A stretch of 64,000 nt of DNA from Paraconiothyrium sp. Pb-2020 (Eukaryota; Ascomycota; Dothideomycetes; Pleosporales; Didymosphaeriaceae), in contig JAJUBI010000001.1 in assembly GCA_022419385.1 (NCBI GenBank), forward strand, positions 372,001 to 436,000, in the 5' to 3' direction. Both the position numbers and the translations under genes were made by a program. Positions 9,035-20,473 of the stretch are shown here, in pieces; position 1 is the stretch's first letter, and every line of letters begins with the position of its first letter. Below the pieces are notes generated by a model. That model searched no databases and was not told the origin of the DNA. It worked only from the letters and a program-made list of their open reading frames with translations.

Positions 9035-10702
9035 ATGGAGGACAGTATGTCTCATGTGAAAGACAATACGGAGACCTTGACTGCAACGTCGCAAAGCGAT
9101 GTCCTCGAAAAACTCATCACTATCCTCAATCGCGACGACCGCTTCAACCTCCTAAATGACTCTACAGTCCAGGAAGGTAATCTCGACAACGGAATCCATC
9201 CAATATTCCATCATCCACATTTTCTGGGGCAAACACCACACATCAAGCAAGCACTCCAGCTAGCGTCGCTGTATCTCACTACACCTTCCCTTCTCGACTT
9301 CTACCTACCACTTACATTCGGAGTATTGCACACAGACGCCGACGGCAAAATATATCGAACCTACACACAAAGCTCAAGCATCAGCCGAGCCCACGAGCGA
9401 GAAATCATCCAAGCCGCCATGACCTGCCTCTCCCACTCCCTCGAATGGGAATGGAAGACCTTCCCCGAAGACAAGAAATGGGGCAGCACGCAGCACCACA
9501 AGAACGTGCCCACCGTGCACACAGACGCATGCCCTGTCTACGACGATGGCGACGAGAAGCCCTTCTTTATGCCAAACACCGGCACGCACATCGCGTTAGA
9601 CAAGGGCATGCTCGAATACTACAAAAACGAAGAATCAGGATACGTAACACGCTCACGCTGCGAGCAATACCGTCACGACTTTCAGCTCGCGCTTGTTCTG
9701 GGGCATGAGATCGTGCATGCGTATGGCGCGATGTCGCATGGGAACCTGCGCGAGCCGTGGCTGGGGAGGGATCATCCGAGGAACGAGCAGGGCTATGCGT
9801 GGGAGAATTTCATGTTTGGCAGCTTGGTTAATCCCGCGAAGAAGACTGCGGACGGGAACTACGTGCATTTGCACAAAGTGTGGCAAAATAGCGACGTGAC
9901 GCGCAAGTACTGGGGCTGCGAATGGACGGCGGTACCCGTGGCGTGGACGGCGCAGTGGTTCCGCAAGGAGACGTGGGAAGAGGTGGAGGAGTGTGGGCAT
10001 CGGGCGGTGGAATTGCCAGAGCCCAGGCTTAAGATCTATCTTTCCATGGGACTGGATCGCTTCGTTGTGTTTACGGACGATGAGGATGCGCGGGACGATC
10101 TCGAGTGGGGAAGGGATAGCGGTGGCTTGAGCCACTTGTTCTCCAAGGGAGGTGGACGCGCGGTTCCTAGTAAAGCTGTGAGTCGAGCTGTGTGGATGCC
10201 TATGAGTGAGTTGGTGAAGGAGGCGCTTATACCTACACCACAGCGCCGTTTCGATGAAGCGCTGGTGAGCGAGCGGCGGTTCCTTCGCAATGCTCAAGAT
10301 CGAGACTATGCTGTTTACTTCGCAATTAGAGCAACCAAGGAAAACTTCGCAAAGCCGAACGTGATCTCGGTGGCAGCCGGTGTCAAGGCATCTCGTAGAG
10401 GTGTGGGTAGGCTTAGGCCAGTACGGCCTTCGAAGAAGTCTTCAGTAGCAGCCAGGCCAATGACCCCGAGTAGCAGTGCAGCGAGCCCAGACAAGTTTGC
10501 GGAGGGCCTCTCTGGGCTTTCTGCTGAAGCTTTCTTGTCCGAGAAATACATTGTGTATCGGCCAGAGTACTACCAAACAAGGCCTTCACGGGAGCCATTG
10601 CTTGCTGTCTCGCCGTCAGTTCATAACCGCGGTAAGCGGCCGCGAGACTCTGACATTCCAGAGTCAATCCCGCGAACCAAGAGGCTTCGGCGAGGCTGCT
10701 GA
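9035..10702 (+). CDS. putative zinc-dependent peptidase-like protein with HEXXH motif
   Basis: About 555 residues from ATG 9035 (MEDSMSHVKDN). The frame is open back to an in-frame ATG at 8837, but that extension is Ser/Cys/Arg-rich and reads like 5' UTR or a weak targeting peptide. The central VLGHEIVHAYGAMSH (HEXXH at about residues 224-228) is the zincin zinc-binding and catalytic signature. A downstream GYAWENFMFGSL segment offers a candidate third ligand (Glu), as in gluzincins. The region before it (HPHFLGQTPHIKQALQLASL) and the region after it look globular. The last 150 residues are basic and disordered, ending RPRDSDIPESIPRTKRLRR, which resembles a nuclear localisation signal. No named family is assigned. 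It could be an active peptidase or a catalytically dead relative. Confidence 0.75.
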   Translation: MEDSMSHVKDNTETLTATSQSDVLEKLITILNRDDRFNLLNDSTVQEGNLDNGIHPIFHHPHFLGQTPHIKQALQLASLYLTTPSLLDFYLPLTFGVLHTDADGKIYRTYTQSSSISRAHEREIIQAAMTCLSHSLEWEWKTFPEDKKWGSTQHHKNVPTVHTDACPVYDDGDEKPFFMPNTGTHIALDKGMLEYYKNEESGYVTRSRCEQYRHDFQLALVLGHEIVHAYGAMSHGNLREPWLGRDHPRNEQGYAWENFMFGSLVNPAKKTADGNYVHLHKVWQNSDVTRKYWGCEWTAVPVAWTAQWFRKETWEEVEECGHRAVELPEPRLKIYLSMGLDRFVVFTDDEDARDDLEWGRDSGGLSHLFSKGGGRAVPSKAVSRAVWMPMSELVKEALIPTPQRRFDEALVSERRFLRNAQDRDYAVYFAIRATKENFAKPNVISVAAGVKASRRGVGRLRPVRPSKKSSVAARPMTPSSSAASPDKFAEGLSGLSAEAFLSEKYIVYRPEYYQTRPSREPLLAVSPSVHNRGKRPRDSDIPESIPRTKRLRRGC

Positions 10703-12979
10703 ACTCTGCGCCAGGATCTGGTGGTTCGTATGTTTTCCTGTTTCTACCATCATGCTTCAGCATCTAAGCATAGCATCAAGCGTATGCTCTTCCCATAGCG
10801 TATTCACCGTGTATTTGCTGCAGCTCAATTAGTGTATTTCCTCCAACATAGCTCATCACCACATCCAATACAATCATCCTCACCACCGTCCCGTCGTCTA
10901 TCTCAGGTTCCACAATTCGCACCCCCGTCCCTGCAAACACACGACAACCGCTAGCCCTCTCCCAACGCCCGCAGCATCGCCTCCACTTCAATTCTTCCAG
11001 ACCGCCTTTTCATCTCACCATCATGATGTTGGGAATACACTCGTGGCCACCCAGCCTTACACGAGGCAATCTCCCATCCCCATGTTTCTATTTTGAGACG
11101 TCGAGATATCTCCCGACTCGACTACTGTGCACAGCCCCCGAACACCACTCAAACACTGCATACCTTAGGCCCATGTACCCAACAGTTTATCTGCAACACC
11201 GGTAGCCTGCATACACAATACGCCCTGTACGTTAAACTTTTCGGAAATACAGGCTTCGATCGGGCACATGTGGTGCGCTGGAGGTCTGGTCGGAGCAGAC
11301 CATCGGTAGTGCGCGTCCGGATGTGGCGAACATCACGCTCACTTCGCCGAATAGGTCGACTTTTCAATGTAAGGTCGCGTCAAAGGCCTCGCGTGGCATG
11401 TTATCGATAAATCTACGTCCAGATGCGTGCGAAACGTGTTCGCGCAGCTGTACACGCTCGGAGAGAAGTTATTGTGTGTAGTGTGAAGGGGTTTTGCCCT
11501 CTAGCGTACATCACCCCTTTCAGCCCCCAACGCCTTTCAACCGCGCTCGACATAGAGTGGGACTAGGAGATTAGGGTTACGCAGCTATATGGGTAGTGGG
11601 TACGGCAGGCGTGCATGTGTGCAGAAGGGCTGGTGGGCGTTGCGGGTGCGGCGTCGATCGTTTCTGAATGGGGGAGTGTGCAGGTGGGCGCAGATGTAAC
11701 GCGTGCAGCAAGGCTCGAGAGACGTACACGTCTCTACTCCAGCATGAAACTGCCATTGTAGCCTTTCGCCGAGGCAGATTTTCCCATCTCAGGAGAAGAT
11801 AGCTTTTGCGCCTCTGTATGATAACTGCCACGCGATAATTCGTCCGCCCGGAACAAAAGACCAAAACAAGAACAAGCCAAAACCTTAATCGAACACGTAG
11901 ACTACCGTTGACATAAACGCAATCTCCACGCAGACCAGGAGTTCACCTCTCGCTTGCGCACATCATCCCCGCGTCCGCGTCGCATCCGCGGGACGGAACA
12001 AGTCAGGCTGATTTTCGCAGCTGGACAAGGCGCACTCGCTCGCAGGGCACCCGCTTACTAACACCTCCCACGCCTCTACCACCAACGCGGTAAATGAGCT
12101 TTCCCAAAGCTACACACCTCGCCCCATTGCGGTAACCTGCAGAACCACGTGAACAAAAGCAAGTTAACTTCATCATGCAGGGGCGGGAAAAGAACCCTGG
12201 AGTGATCTCCACACCTGCAGGTTTTCATCTTGGATGAAGACGGAGGGAGGCTTAGATCTTGCATGCGCGTCTGCAGAACGGCAATTGCTGATTTGAGAAT
12301 GTATTGGTGTCTGAGATGTCATCATGGACAAATCGCCTCGTGGCTGGAACGGAAAGGAGGTTTTTCGGACACTTGTTCGGAGCATTGCCGGTTTGGAGGG
12401 GGTGCAGAAGCGAGGTGCGACTTATTATGGTTCTATAATGCAGGGTTTATTTTTCTCTCCTGGACCTGGTTCTTGACCTTTTTTGAGATACGGAAGGGGT
12501 TCCTAAAGAGTATGCGTCCGAGATGATGTAGCAGCGAAGGTGAGGCGTTAAGGTTTCTCTGGTGGGGATGTTGTGGGGATCATGACACACTGAAGGGGCG
12601 TCGGCAGGTTTGGTGACATCTCCAGGGTGTGTCCGCGGAAAGATTTTCAAGAACCTGATGTGACGATGTGACACAATGGAAGTTGTTCATTTCGAAACAG
12701 ATACAGAGACGGGCAAGACGTGATGAAAGATCAGTAATACCAGGCAGCTCAAGTATTGAAGCTCCTTGTGTAACATTGGTTTCCCAGAGCTAGATATGTA
12801 CAATCCGCAGGGAATGGCCCCCAAATAGATTTCCACCTCAAATTTCCAAGTAAAGGTTGACAAGCGAGGGTATCAATGTGAAGAAGAGAAAAAGTAGTAC
12901 AACAGCTAAAGCTGTGACTATATATAGAACCTGAATGCAACGCTCAAAGGCAGGTCAAATATGCAAGCAAAGCAAGAAT
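10703..12979. other. 2.3 kb between convergent genes, no supported gene
   Basis: It lies between the 3' ends of two convergent genes (10702 plus, 12980 minus). Short ORFs on both strands (70-118 aa) lack motifs, codon bias or plausible splice continuation. It may hold long 3' UTRs or a non-coding transcript. Confidence 0.5.
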
Positions 12980-14284
12980 TTACCGGTTCCTCCATCCCCG
13001 AGCCAAATTCCATCGTGACTCTAATTCTCGAGCTCGCGCTGAAGCCTCCTTTCGCTTCTGTGCGGCCATTTCGGCTTGACTTTGCGCGTAGTCTGGCAGT
13101 TCGTCGTCTGGTGGACGTTCATTCTCCGACAACCCAAGTCTCTCAAGCTCAAGATTGATGGTGTTCAAGTTAGACCTGAGTGGAGAAGTAGGAGCATTCA
13201 TGTCATATGAGTCTCGTCGCGGAAGAACTGAGCTAGAGACCTGAGGAAGCGCTGAGCTGGATATCGAGTAGTCTCGTGGGGCCTGCTGCGGTATCCAATC
13301 GTAATCAGGTACTGGTACTGGCACTGGTATAGTTTGGGCTGGGGTGTTCCGAGCCAACACTGGTATCCTGTCATTTTGGTAACCGCGCGCGAATAGCGAG
13401 CCCTGTAGTCGGGGTGTTTCCGTTGGTGAGAGGGGATCAAAGCCACCAGGTAGCCCAGCCGTAGCTTCTGCGAAGAGGTGAAAGTCTGTATTGTCCCCAA
13501 ATGCACCGTGCGTTTCAGTGGGCGAAACCCAGGTATGTGGCCGAGGAGCTTCTGACACGGACTCGCGAGCACTTGGAGACGATAGCAAGCTTGACTCCGG
13601 AAACGTAGAACCTCTTCGTGGGCGCGGAGTCATCGGTTCGAATGGTGTACCCAAAGATACTGCGCGTTGTTGCTCCGTGACCTGTGGTCGAGCAGAATGC
13701 GAAGATACTGCGCGATGTTGCTCCGTGACCGGTGGAAGAGCAGAATATGAAGATACTGCACGCTGTTGCTCGGCGAAATGTGGTGGAGGAGTATAAGCTT
13801 GGTATTGAGGCACTTCTGCGTAGTATCCGGTTGCGGAATGCGCCCGCTGTATGTCCGCGGGGTGTGGTGGACTATATTGGAGAGGCGAACTAGGCATGCT
13901 TCGAGACTGGTGGTGGTTCGGCGGCAGCCCAGGACTGAGAGTCCCGTTCGAAGAGGTGCGTCTATGAGTGTACAATGGCGCGGGTTGGAGATGCGATGGG
14001 TCGAGGTTGCCAGGCTTCTTCTTTATCAAGTTGAGCAGACCAGGTTTCTGCTTTTTCTTTTGAGATTCAGGGGATGGGGGGAGCGGTTTGTCGAGCTGCA
14101 CGGTCGTGGATATTAATGGTACTGGCGGTTGACTTGCCGAGGCGGATCGAGTAGCGTGGTGCCGGGTCACTGTAGCTTGGTAGGCGGACTGTTCCTGGCG
14201 TCGTCTGCTACTTGGCATGCTGAACCATAGTTCCGTATCATCGTCGTTGGTGGCACTACGGGGTCGATTACGGGGTGCAGCCAT
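12980..14284 (-). CDS. disordered Pro/Ser-rich protein with 16-residue repeats
   Basis: About 434 residues from ATG 14284 (MAAPRNRPRSATNDDDTELW). The frame is open upstream to 14425, but that extension is unlike the rest. Most of the protein is low-complexity (PPPHF, SPLQYSPPHP, VPVPVPVPDYDW). A 16-residue unit of the form EQ[QH]RAVSS[YH]SA.P.VT occurs two and a half times around residues 165-210. The only ordered-looking part is the C-terminal 70 residues: LNTINLELERLGLSE, an acidic stretch, then a charged helix rich in Ala/Arg/Glu (AEMAAQKRKEASARARELES) ending WNLARGW. It may be an adaptor or cell-polarity type scaffold, but no function can be assigned. Confidence 0.75.
   Translation of the reverse strand: MAAPRNRPRSATNDDDTELWFSMPSSRRRQEQSAYQATVTRHHATRSASASQPPVPLISTTVQLDKPLPPSPESQKKKQKPGLLNLIKKKPGNLDPSHLQPAPLYTHRRTSSNGTLSPGLPPNHHQSRSMPSSPLQYSPPHPADIQRAHSATGYYAEVPQYQAYTPPPHFAEQQRAVSSYSALPPVTEQHRAVSSHSARPQVTEQQRAVSLGTPFEPMTPRPRRGSTFPESSLLSSPSARESVSEAPRPHTWVSPTETHGAFGDNTDFHLFAEATAGLPGGFDPLSPTETPRLQGSLFARGYQNDRIPVLARNTPAQTIPVPVPVPDYDWIPQQAPRDYSISSSALPQVSSSVLPRRDSYDMNAPTSPLRSNLNTINLELERLGLSENERPPDDELPDYAQSQAEMAAQKRKEASARARELESRWNLARGWRNR
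13653..13790 (-). repeat. 48-bp in-frame tandem repeat in the disordered-protein gene
   Basis: The motif AAGATACTGC recurs at 13654, 13702 and 13750, an exact 48-bp period, with the following GTTGCTC conserved. It encodes the 16-residue unit beginning EQ[QH]RAVS. The copies differ at several bases, so the array is not brand new. Confidence 0.85.
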
Positions 14285-17200
14285 GCGGTCGTCCTGTTTA
14301 GTGTCTGGGGAGACTTGAAGAAATATAAAACTGGACGAGATAAGCGACTTAGCCGTAAACGACAGATCTGGCTGGCAGGTGGCGAGAGTCGTTGGGCCCG
14401 TCAGCAGCTGAGTGTCGGGTATCATTCTAGAAGTAAATACTATCGAAGTTGGGCGGGTTGTATTCCAGGCTGGCGTTGTGCCAGGGTGCGAGCCGGGTCG
14501 GCACCAGGGGGTTGCAGCAACGGTTGCAGGTCTTGTTAATGGGCTCCTGCATGCGGCGATATTCAGCCAGACAATGTGGTCCAGAGCTGGGCTGCAGATT
14601 GGTGGAACGTTGGAGCCAGTCGACTATGCAGGAACGTGGTCTGTATGGGTAGGGTAGGACGCGAGGTAGTATATGGCTGGATTAGAGAGCGGCGCAGTCG
14701 GTGTACTGTAGGCGTAGTCGCAGGGGTGCGGGCAACCATGGATGATGACGGAGCGCAGCCGTGGTGATATGTATTCGGTATCTCACGAGTACAGACCGGG
14801 CCCTTGCTCGTCCTGGCAACGCAGTTCCCCAGTTGTCGGAACGGAGCAGTGAGTGGGCGCTATCAGGGCCCTAAAGTGTACGATGAGGCCTTTGCGGAGA
14901 TTGCTGCGAAACCGCCCATATTTCAAAAGGCCGTAACAAAGAGACCCCGTCTGCAGGATCTTAGGCCAACACTGCGGTTGGCTAGACATTGGGGCGTGCT
15001 CCCGCGAGGCTTCAAGTGCGAGGATCGCGCGTATGGAGTCCGCTTTGGTCAGTCCGACGGCGGTGCGGCAGCGACCTGATACCTTACTGCGTACGGCAGC
15101 TCTGCACGAGTGACGCTCCGGTAGCCCACCGCTCACGCGCACAGTGCCGCAGCTGCTCGCCTCAGCGCGGCACAAATGCACGGCGGCACCCTCTGCGTGC
15201 TTGGCCATGGTCCGTTCAGGAAAGGTTAGGTGGACGGCGATTTTGGTGATCTGCCAGGGGACAGGTGCGTGCACTGCCTCGCTGCCGACGACTAAGAATA
15301 GGCGCGCGATGCCTACATCGGCTAGCACCCTCAAATTTAGTCCCTCATGGCTCCCAGAACGATGCGACCGTCACGGCGGCGCCGCGAACAACAACAGCGA
15401 GATTGACAGCTGCTTGTTCGAGCCTTTTCGTGGGGTAAATTGCTGATGGCGATGATCCGCTGCCGTCCAAGCTCCATCATCACTGCCAACAACAGAATAG
15501 GCAACCCGCCGTGCGTTGTTGCAGCGCGCCCGAAACACTGCACCGTCTCCGTCCCATGAGATTCCGTACGGTACGTACGAACGCGAAAGTGACACTGGTG
15601 CAGGCCTCGCAGTACGCCTACCGGCTGCCATGCCCGGTCTACGCCCACCTAACGCCTCGCTCGTGGCCGATTCACAATACCGAGGCTGGCTGTACACTTA
15701 CTGAGGTGCTTTCATCGTCCTCACAGCCTCGTTGACCACTGTCGCCCCGGTAGGCAGGATCATTAGGGGCATGTCTAGCGCCCCGTTGCATCCAGGAATC
15801 CTTCGTGCCAGTCCGATTCTCCCGAGAACAAGGAAACCATGAAAAGAGCATGCGGCTCTATACAAACCACCGAAGCAAGCAACACGCCAAAAGATGCGTC
15901 TGGTATCCCCGATAGGATATTTCTTTATTCGGATGAAACCGTTATAGTCACAGTAATCGCTGACGAACCTGCGTTTACCTCAGCACAGTGCACCTCCTGA
16001 CTACGTATGCACGCATCCAACCTGCGGCGTAACGCCATTGGCTTGGTCGGTTGGCTCTTCGCTCCTTCCAACTTCGCTCCTGGGCGAGTTGCGGCTCCAC
16101 AGATTGACATTCGTGACGTACCGTATGAAATCCCACGGTGGATTGTATGTGACGAGCGCTCCACAAGAGGCAACCCAGTATCCATATTCCGACATCATTA
16201 TCCACTTATCCACTATTCATAACGTTCTTGGAAAGAGGTCTTGAAGGTCGATGCGACAACGAACGGGAGGTGCTCGTTGCCTTTGAAACTAGGCCTGTTG
16301 GAGGGAACGAACAACAAATCCTACGAGGCTGACTCGCGGCATGAACTTGTGACGCAGGCCTTTCCAAGGTTGGGATGCAACGCGCGGAAAGACAGCTCCC
16401 AAAAGCAACGTCCACCAACCCTTTAGTCAATGTTTTCATCTCCCCCTGATAACGGCCTTTCCAAGCTGACGGTGCTGCCGTTAGGATCATCAAGCTATGT
16501 AGCGGGACCCCACAGATACGCGATGTATACGGTCCTCTCTCCTGTTCCTTCGCGCCTGCGTCATGGCAGAGACAGAAAGACGTAACGAGAAGGAGCTAAC
16601 CACGACTCGCGATCCCGCGGACCCTGCGCGAGGAGTCATTCCAGGCGCGGATGTACACGGCACGTTGCGACGAAGCATCGTCCTTGCTTCGCTCCATATC
16701 ATAAAGGCCTTGATATTATCCCTCGAGATGCAAGAGCTCCACATCGTCGGATAGCATGAAAAACACCTCGGGACGCTAGGGGACTCCGCGGCCCCCAACC
16801 TTTGCCTCCGCGCGCTAGGTGAAGACTTCATTTTGCTCGGATGAACGGGTCTTCTTTACGCCCTGCGAAGTACCAATTGCCTCAACAATGTATATACGCG
16901 GCGTCCCCGCAGGTGCACTACTCGCACGAAGTTACGATACAGTGGTACCCCTGTGGCGTAGGTATCTGTTTCTCGTGCCGTTCCCAGCGTACTGGCATAA
17001 GGCCCCCCGAGTGCGAATTCATGTACCGCCAAGAGATATCGTCCCAGGCCACCAGTGCCTCGCAAAGGCGGATCTCGATTATCCGCTAGCAATGTCTACA
17101 CCTAAAGCGAACAAGTCTCCGAAAAGTTATCTCAACAGTACATAGTAAACAACCTTTACCAGAGGGACCTTCCCCACCCTTCCAAGCCATAGTTTCGAAA

Positions 17201-18982
17201 CATGTTTGTACACTTCGCGCAACGAACAATGACTTGCATGAACCAAACTCCGCTTCGCAAAAGCCCCTCGAAGCGGCCTCGCCTACCAACTCCGACGAGC
17301 CTCATCGTCCTAGCGCCCATTCGAATAATTTCCTCATCGAGGACAAACGTCCCGCAGTAAGCTAACATAAGCTTACAATCTCGCCTTCCGTAACAAAACA
17401 CCTTCGTAGCTTTTTTTTTGGTGTAGAATGCTCCGTAAGTGGGGTCCGGCGAGTAGGCCGTGTTGGGGGCCCGGAGATTGGTCGCGCCGGAGTTCGGAGG
17501 CGGGAGGTCAGCAAGAGTATACGATGTAGGGCTGATGCCATCGTGCGATAAAGTCAGTAGAGGGCCACGGTGATTTGTTGTGGTGGAGTCGGGTCATTGG
17601 ATGGTAGTGGGCGGAGAGCCGTGGCTGGTGGGGAACTCCGTGATGTACGACAGGTCATTTTCGTGAAGTTCACATATTGTCACGATTAATGTGTGAGATG
17701 TGATGTATGATGGGAGCTGGTAGCAAGAGACGAGAGCTGTACAGCGCATTGCATTCTATACGAATCATCAGTTCACGTGAGACTAGGGCAGCGTCATGTT
17801 ATACATTGGACGGGCCAGAGGAATCAATGTAAAGACAAATAGAAACATATCTCTACGCCGGAGGTCTCAACCGAAAATCGATCTGTAAGCTTCATGCCGT
17901 TCATAGGCATTCATTACGCTTTTCTCCCATCTTAAAGACACACCGCCGTTGATCCTAAACGGTATGTAGGGTGCCTCCTCACCAATCCTCCAACCCTCTC
18001 TCACGTGCACCACCATCATCCACACTTGCCAAAAAAGGTTGCAAATCCCACAACGCCCTCTCCAATCCATTTTACGCTTCACTCTCCCAACCGCCCTTCC
18101 ACATCTCTCCCCAAAGCGCTCATACATAACCCTCCCATCAAAAACCTCCCGCACGCCCCCTCCTCCAACTTCACCTCCTCTACCCCGAGCATGACTGGGC
18201 TCAAACCCCGATAATCACATCATCTCACTCATCAGCAAATCCTCGCTACAGCACAGTTGCATGTGCGGCGCTTACACCTGCCCCAGGCTGGCCGTGTGCT
18301 TAGCTGTTGTTATAGCGATTCCGTCGAGGCTATTCATGCAACAAAAGGAGATATAGCCAGATTGGAGGAAGGATCTAGTCGGATTTGTGGGTGAAGTGCG
18401 GGAGTGATTAAGTCATGGCGATGATGGTGGCAGCGTTGGCGACGCCGAATCTAATGGATGAGGTTCCGAGGGCGGGGAGGGCGAAATGGGGTTGGAGAGG
18501 CTCTCCCCTTGCCTGGAATGTGATCCTGAGGTCTGTGATGCCGTATTGTTCACAGCGCTCTTCAACGTAATTAGTGATCTTACTGTAGTTCCATGCGCGG
18601 TTTTCCGAATCACACCGAGATAGGTTTCTACGCCGGTACTTGAATCAATGGCTTGCTTACAGCGCTTGCTTACTGCTTGAAGCTGCGAGAATAGAGATCA
18701 TTCAATGACGTTGGCCTGTGACTTATGACAGACAGGAAAACCTACCACTACCGCGTATGGTGAAGCCAACGATACATCATTGAGAAAATGAATCATGACC
18801 ACTCTCACCATCAGCATGTCACGACGATGTATTCAACCGACACGTACGAAGCACTCACATCACCGACTCGATGCTAGACTTAGACCTACGACCTTCTAAT
18901 GCCATAACCCGCACCAAGCAACGTCTTTAAGCTTTCTTAAAACTTACTTTCTGACCAACGGTTACATGGCACCTCCACGCAG
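14285..18982. other. 4.7 kb region without a supportable gene
   Basis: It lies between the divergent starts of the disordered-protein gene and the kinase gene. ORFs up to 183 aa exist (for example 14783-15334 minus) but are Arg/Ser/Cys-rich, motif-free and mutually overlapping, as expected of chance ORFs in GC-rich DNA. A 9-T run sits near 17411. A small kinase 5' exon probably lies in its right end. The size fits long regulatory DNA, a non-coding RNA or decayed sequence. Confidence 0.5.
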
Positions 18983-20368
18983 ACCCGGGGCCCTTTCGCC
19001 CAGCAAGGCAAGCCCCTCTCCAAATGGGCCGCCCACAAAAAGCTCTCCTTCGGCAACGAACTGCAAACCCGCCCCTCCAAGCCCTGGACCGTCGTCCGCA
19101 AGCTCGGCGAGGAAAACCGTGGCGGCCTAAACGGCGGCGTCTACATCGTCAAAGACCGCAAAGGCACCCCCCACATCGAGAAGCGCGCAACCCAACAGTT
19201 TGTAAAAGACGGCACCGTCCTGCAAGAAATAACGATTTTGAAATATCTCTCCGAGCCCTCACACGAGCACATTACTCGAATGGTGGACCACTTCGTAGAC
19301 AGAAAGCTGTGCAAAGCGAGTATATACCTGGAACTATGCGACGTCGGCGGGCTGGAAGTGTTGATCGATGGGCGCGTCACGAACGGCGAGTTTTTCAACG
19401 AGATCGACGTGTGGGAGTGGTTCATCCAGCTCTTCTCCGCACTGACATACATCCACTACGGCCCCGATCCGAAAGCACGCTTCGTCAACACGAAGCCTGA
19501 GGACTGGCAGGACGCGTGGGATATGGTGTTCCACCGGGATATCAAAGTGGAGAATATCCTCGTGCACAAGGCGACGCCGAAGGGCATGACGACGGCGTAT
19601 ACGCTTAAGCTCGCGGACTTTGGCTGCGCGGTCGCGAGACGGCATATCTGGGTTGATCGGTTCAAGGAGCATGATCGGGCGTCGTTTGCTACGGTGGGAT
19701 GGCAGCCGCCGGAGGCGCCGCAATTTGTGGGCCGCTCGGATGTGTGGCAACTTGCTGCTGTGATGGGGTGTGTTTGTAACGTGATGAATATGCCGTTCTT
19801 TGACCATGCGAGACCGGCGCCGGGGTACTCGAATACGTTGAACAATGCGATCGTGGAATCGATGAAGAAGGATTTCAAGAAGAGGCCGAAGTCGGATGAG
19901 GTACTGGACCATGTGAGGGGCAAGTATAAAACGATGCTGCCTCAGTTGGAGAAGAATGCGCTGCCTGTTCCAGCACGCATTGATGAGGCAAAGCGGATGG
20001 ACCTGATCAAACGGGGTCATAAGGAACTACAAGCACAATTACGGCAAGAACAAGAACAGCAAGGGCGACAGGCTTCCGCGCCTCCGGCGTTCGATCCACA
20101 TGCGCAGGGTAATGGCCGCTTTGGTGGCGCAGGAAATGTTGGGTTTGGAGGTGGTGGGCACGGTGGGCCGGGTGGATTTCCACAATCCTCAAGGCCAATC
20201 CGAGGGAGGAGACATAACAATGCCCGCGCGAACATGCATCTGTATGGTGCGCCAATCCCAAATGGATGGGAAAGCGATGATAGCTTAAATGGGGGTGGAA
20301 GCAGGTGGTATCCTTCGACTGGGTATGGTCGCTCGCCGTACATGGCCCCGTACGGAAATCCTTGGTGA
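18983..20368 (+). CDS. protein kinase, 5' exon not resolved
   Basis: Coding similarity begins around 18983, after an acceptor CCACGCAG preceded by a CTGAC branch-like site. No in-frame ATG exists between the stop at 18938 and the Met at 19238, so a small upstream exon is likely. The kinase domain reads PWTVVRKLGEENRGGLNGGV (nucleotide-loop region, unusually Gly/Asn-rich), then VLQEITIL (alpha-C Glu), MVFHRDIKVENILV near 19523 (catalytic loop with Asp, Lys, Asn), KLADFGCAV near 19607 (DFG), GWQPPEAP in place of APE, and SDVWQLAAVMG. The beta-3 lysine is not obvious. The tail is Gln-rich, then Gly/Phe-rich (FGGAGNVGFGGGGHGG), and disordered. The layout matches fungal NEK/VPS15-like orphan kinases only loosely, so the subfamily is left open. 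Confidence 0.8.
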   Translation, partial: TRGPFAQQGKPLSKWAAHKKLSFGNELQTRPSKPWTVVRKLGEENRGGLNGGVYIVKDRKGTPHIEKRATQQFVKDGTVLQEITILKYLSEPSHEHITRMVDHFVDRKLCKASIYLELCDVGGLEVLIDGRVTNGEFFNEIDVWEWFIQLFSALTYIHYGPDPKARFVNTKPEDWQDAWDMVFHRDIKVENILVHKATPKGMTTAYTLKLADFGCAVARRHIWVDRFKEHDRASFATVGWQPPEAPQFVGRSDVWQLAAVMGCVCNVMNMPFFDHARPAPGYSNTLNNAIVESMKKDFKKRPKSDEVLDHVRGKYKTMLPQLEKNALPVPARIDEAKRMDLIKRGHKELQAQLRQEQEQQGRQASAPPAFDPHAQGNGRFGGAGNVGFGGGGHGGPGGFPQSSRPIRGRRHNNARANMHLYGAPIPNGWESDDSLNGGGSRWYPSTGYGRSPYMAPYGNPW

Positions 20369-20473
20369 TTGTGTGGCGCTGTCACTGAATGTCAACTTTC
20401 AGATCCAATGTGAGTGCTCAAGTGGTATTTCATTAACTCTTTTGTCTTCTGTTCTTGTAGGGTCCGATATTTA

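Noticed and set aside
9653..10297. 214-aa minus ORF over the HEXXH gene
   Set aside because: Antisense shadow, His/Arg/Leu-rich, while the sense frame carries a clear motif and better composition.
11574..11582. TTAGGGTT telomere-like octamer
   Set aside because: A single copy with no tandem array; not a telomere or interstitial telomeric repeat.
14783..15334. 183-aa minus-strand ORF in the 4.7 kb gap
   Set aside because: Composition typical of GC-rich non-coding sequence; overlaps several ORFs on the other strand; no recognisable domain.
19024..19500. 158-aa plus ORF over the kinase 5' region
   Set aside because: Out-of-frame shadow of the kinase exon; its product is almost pure Arg/Pro/His low complexity.
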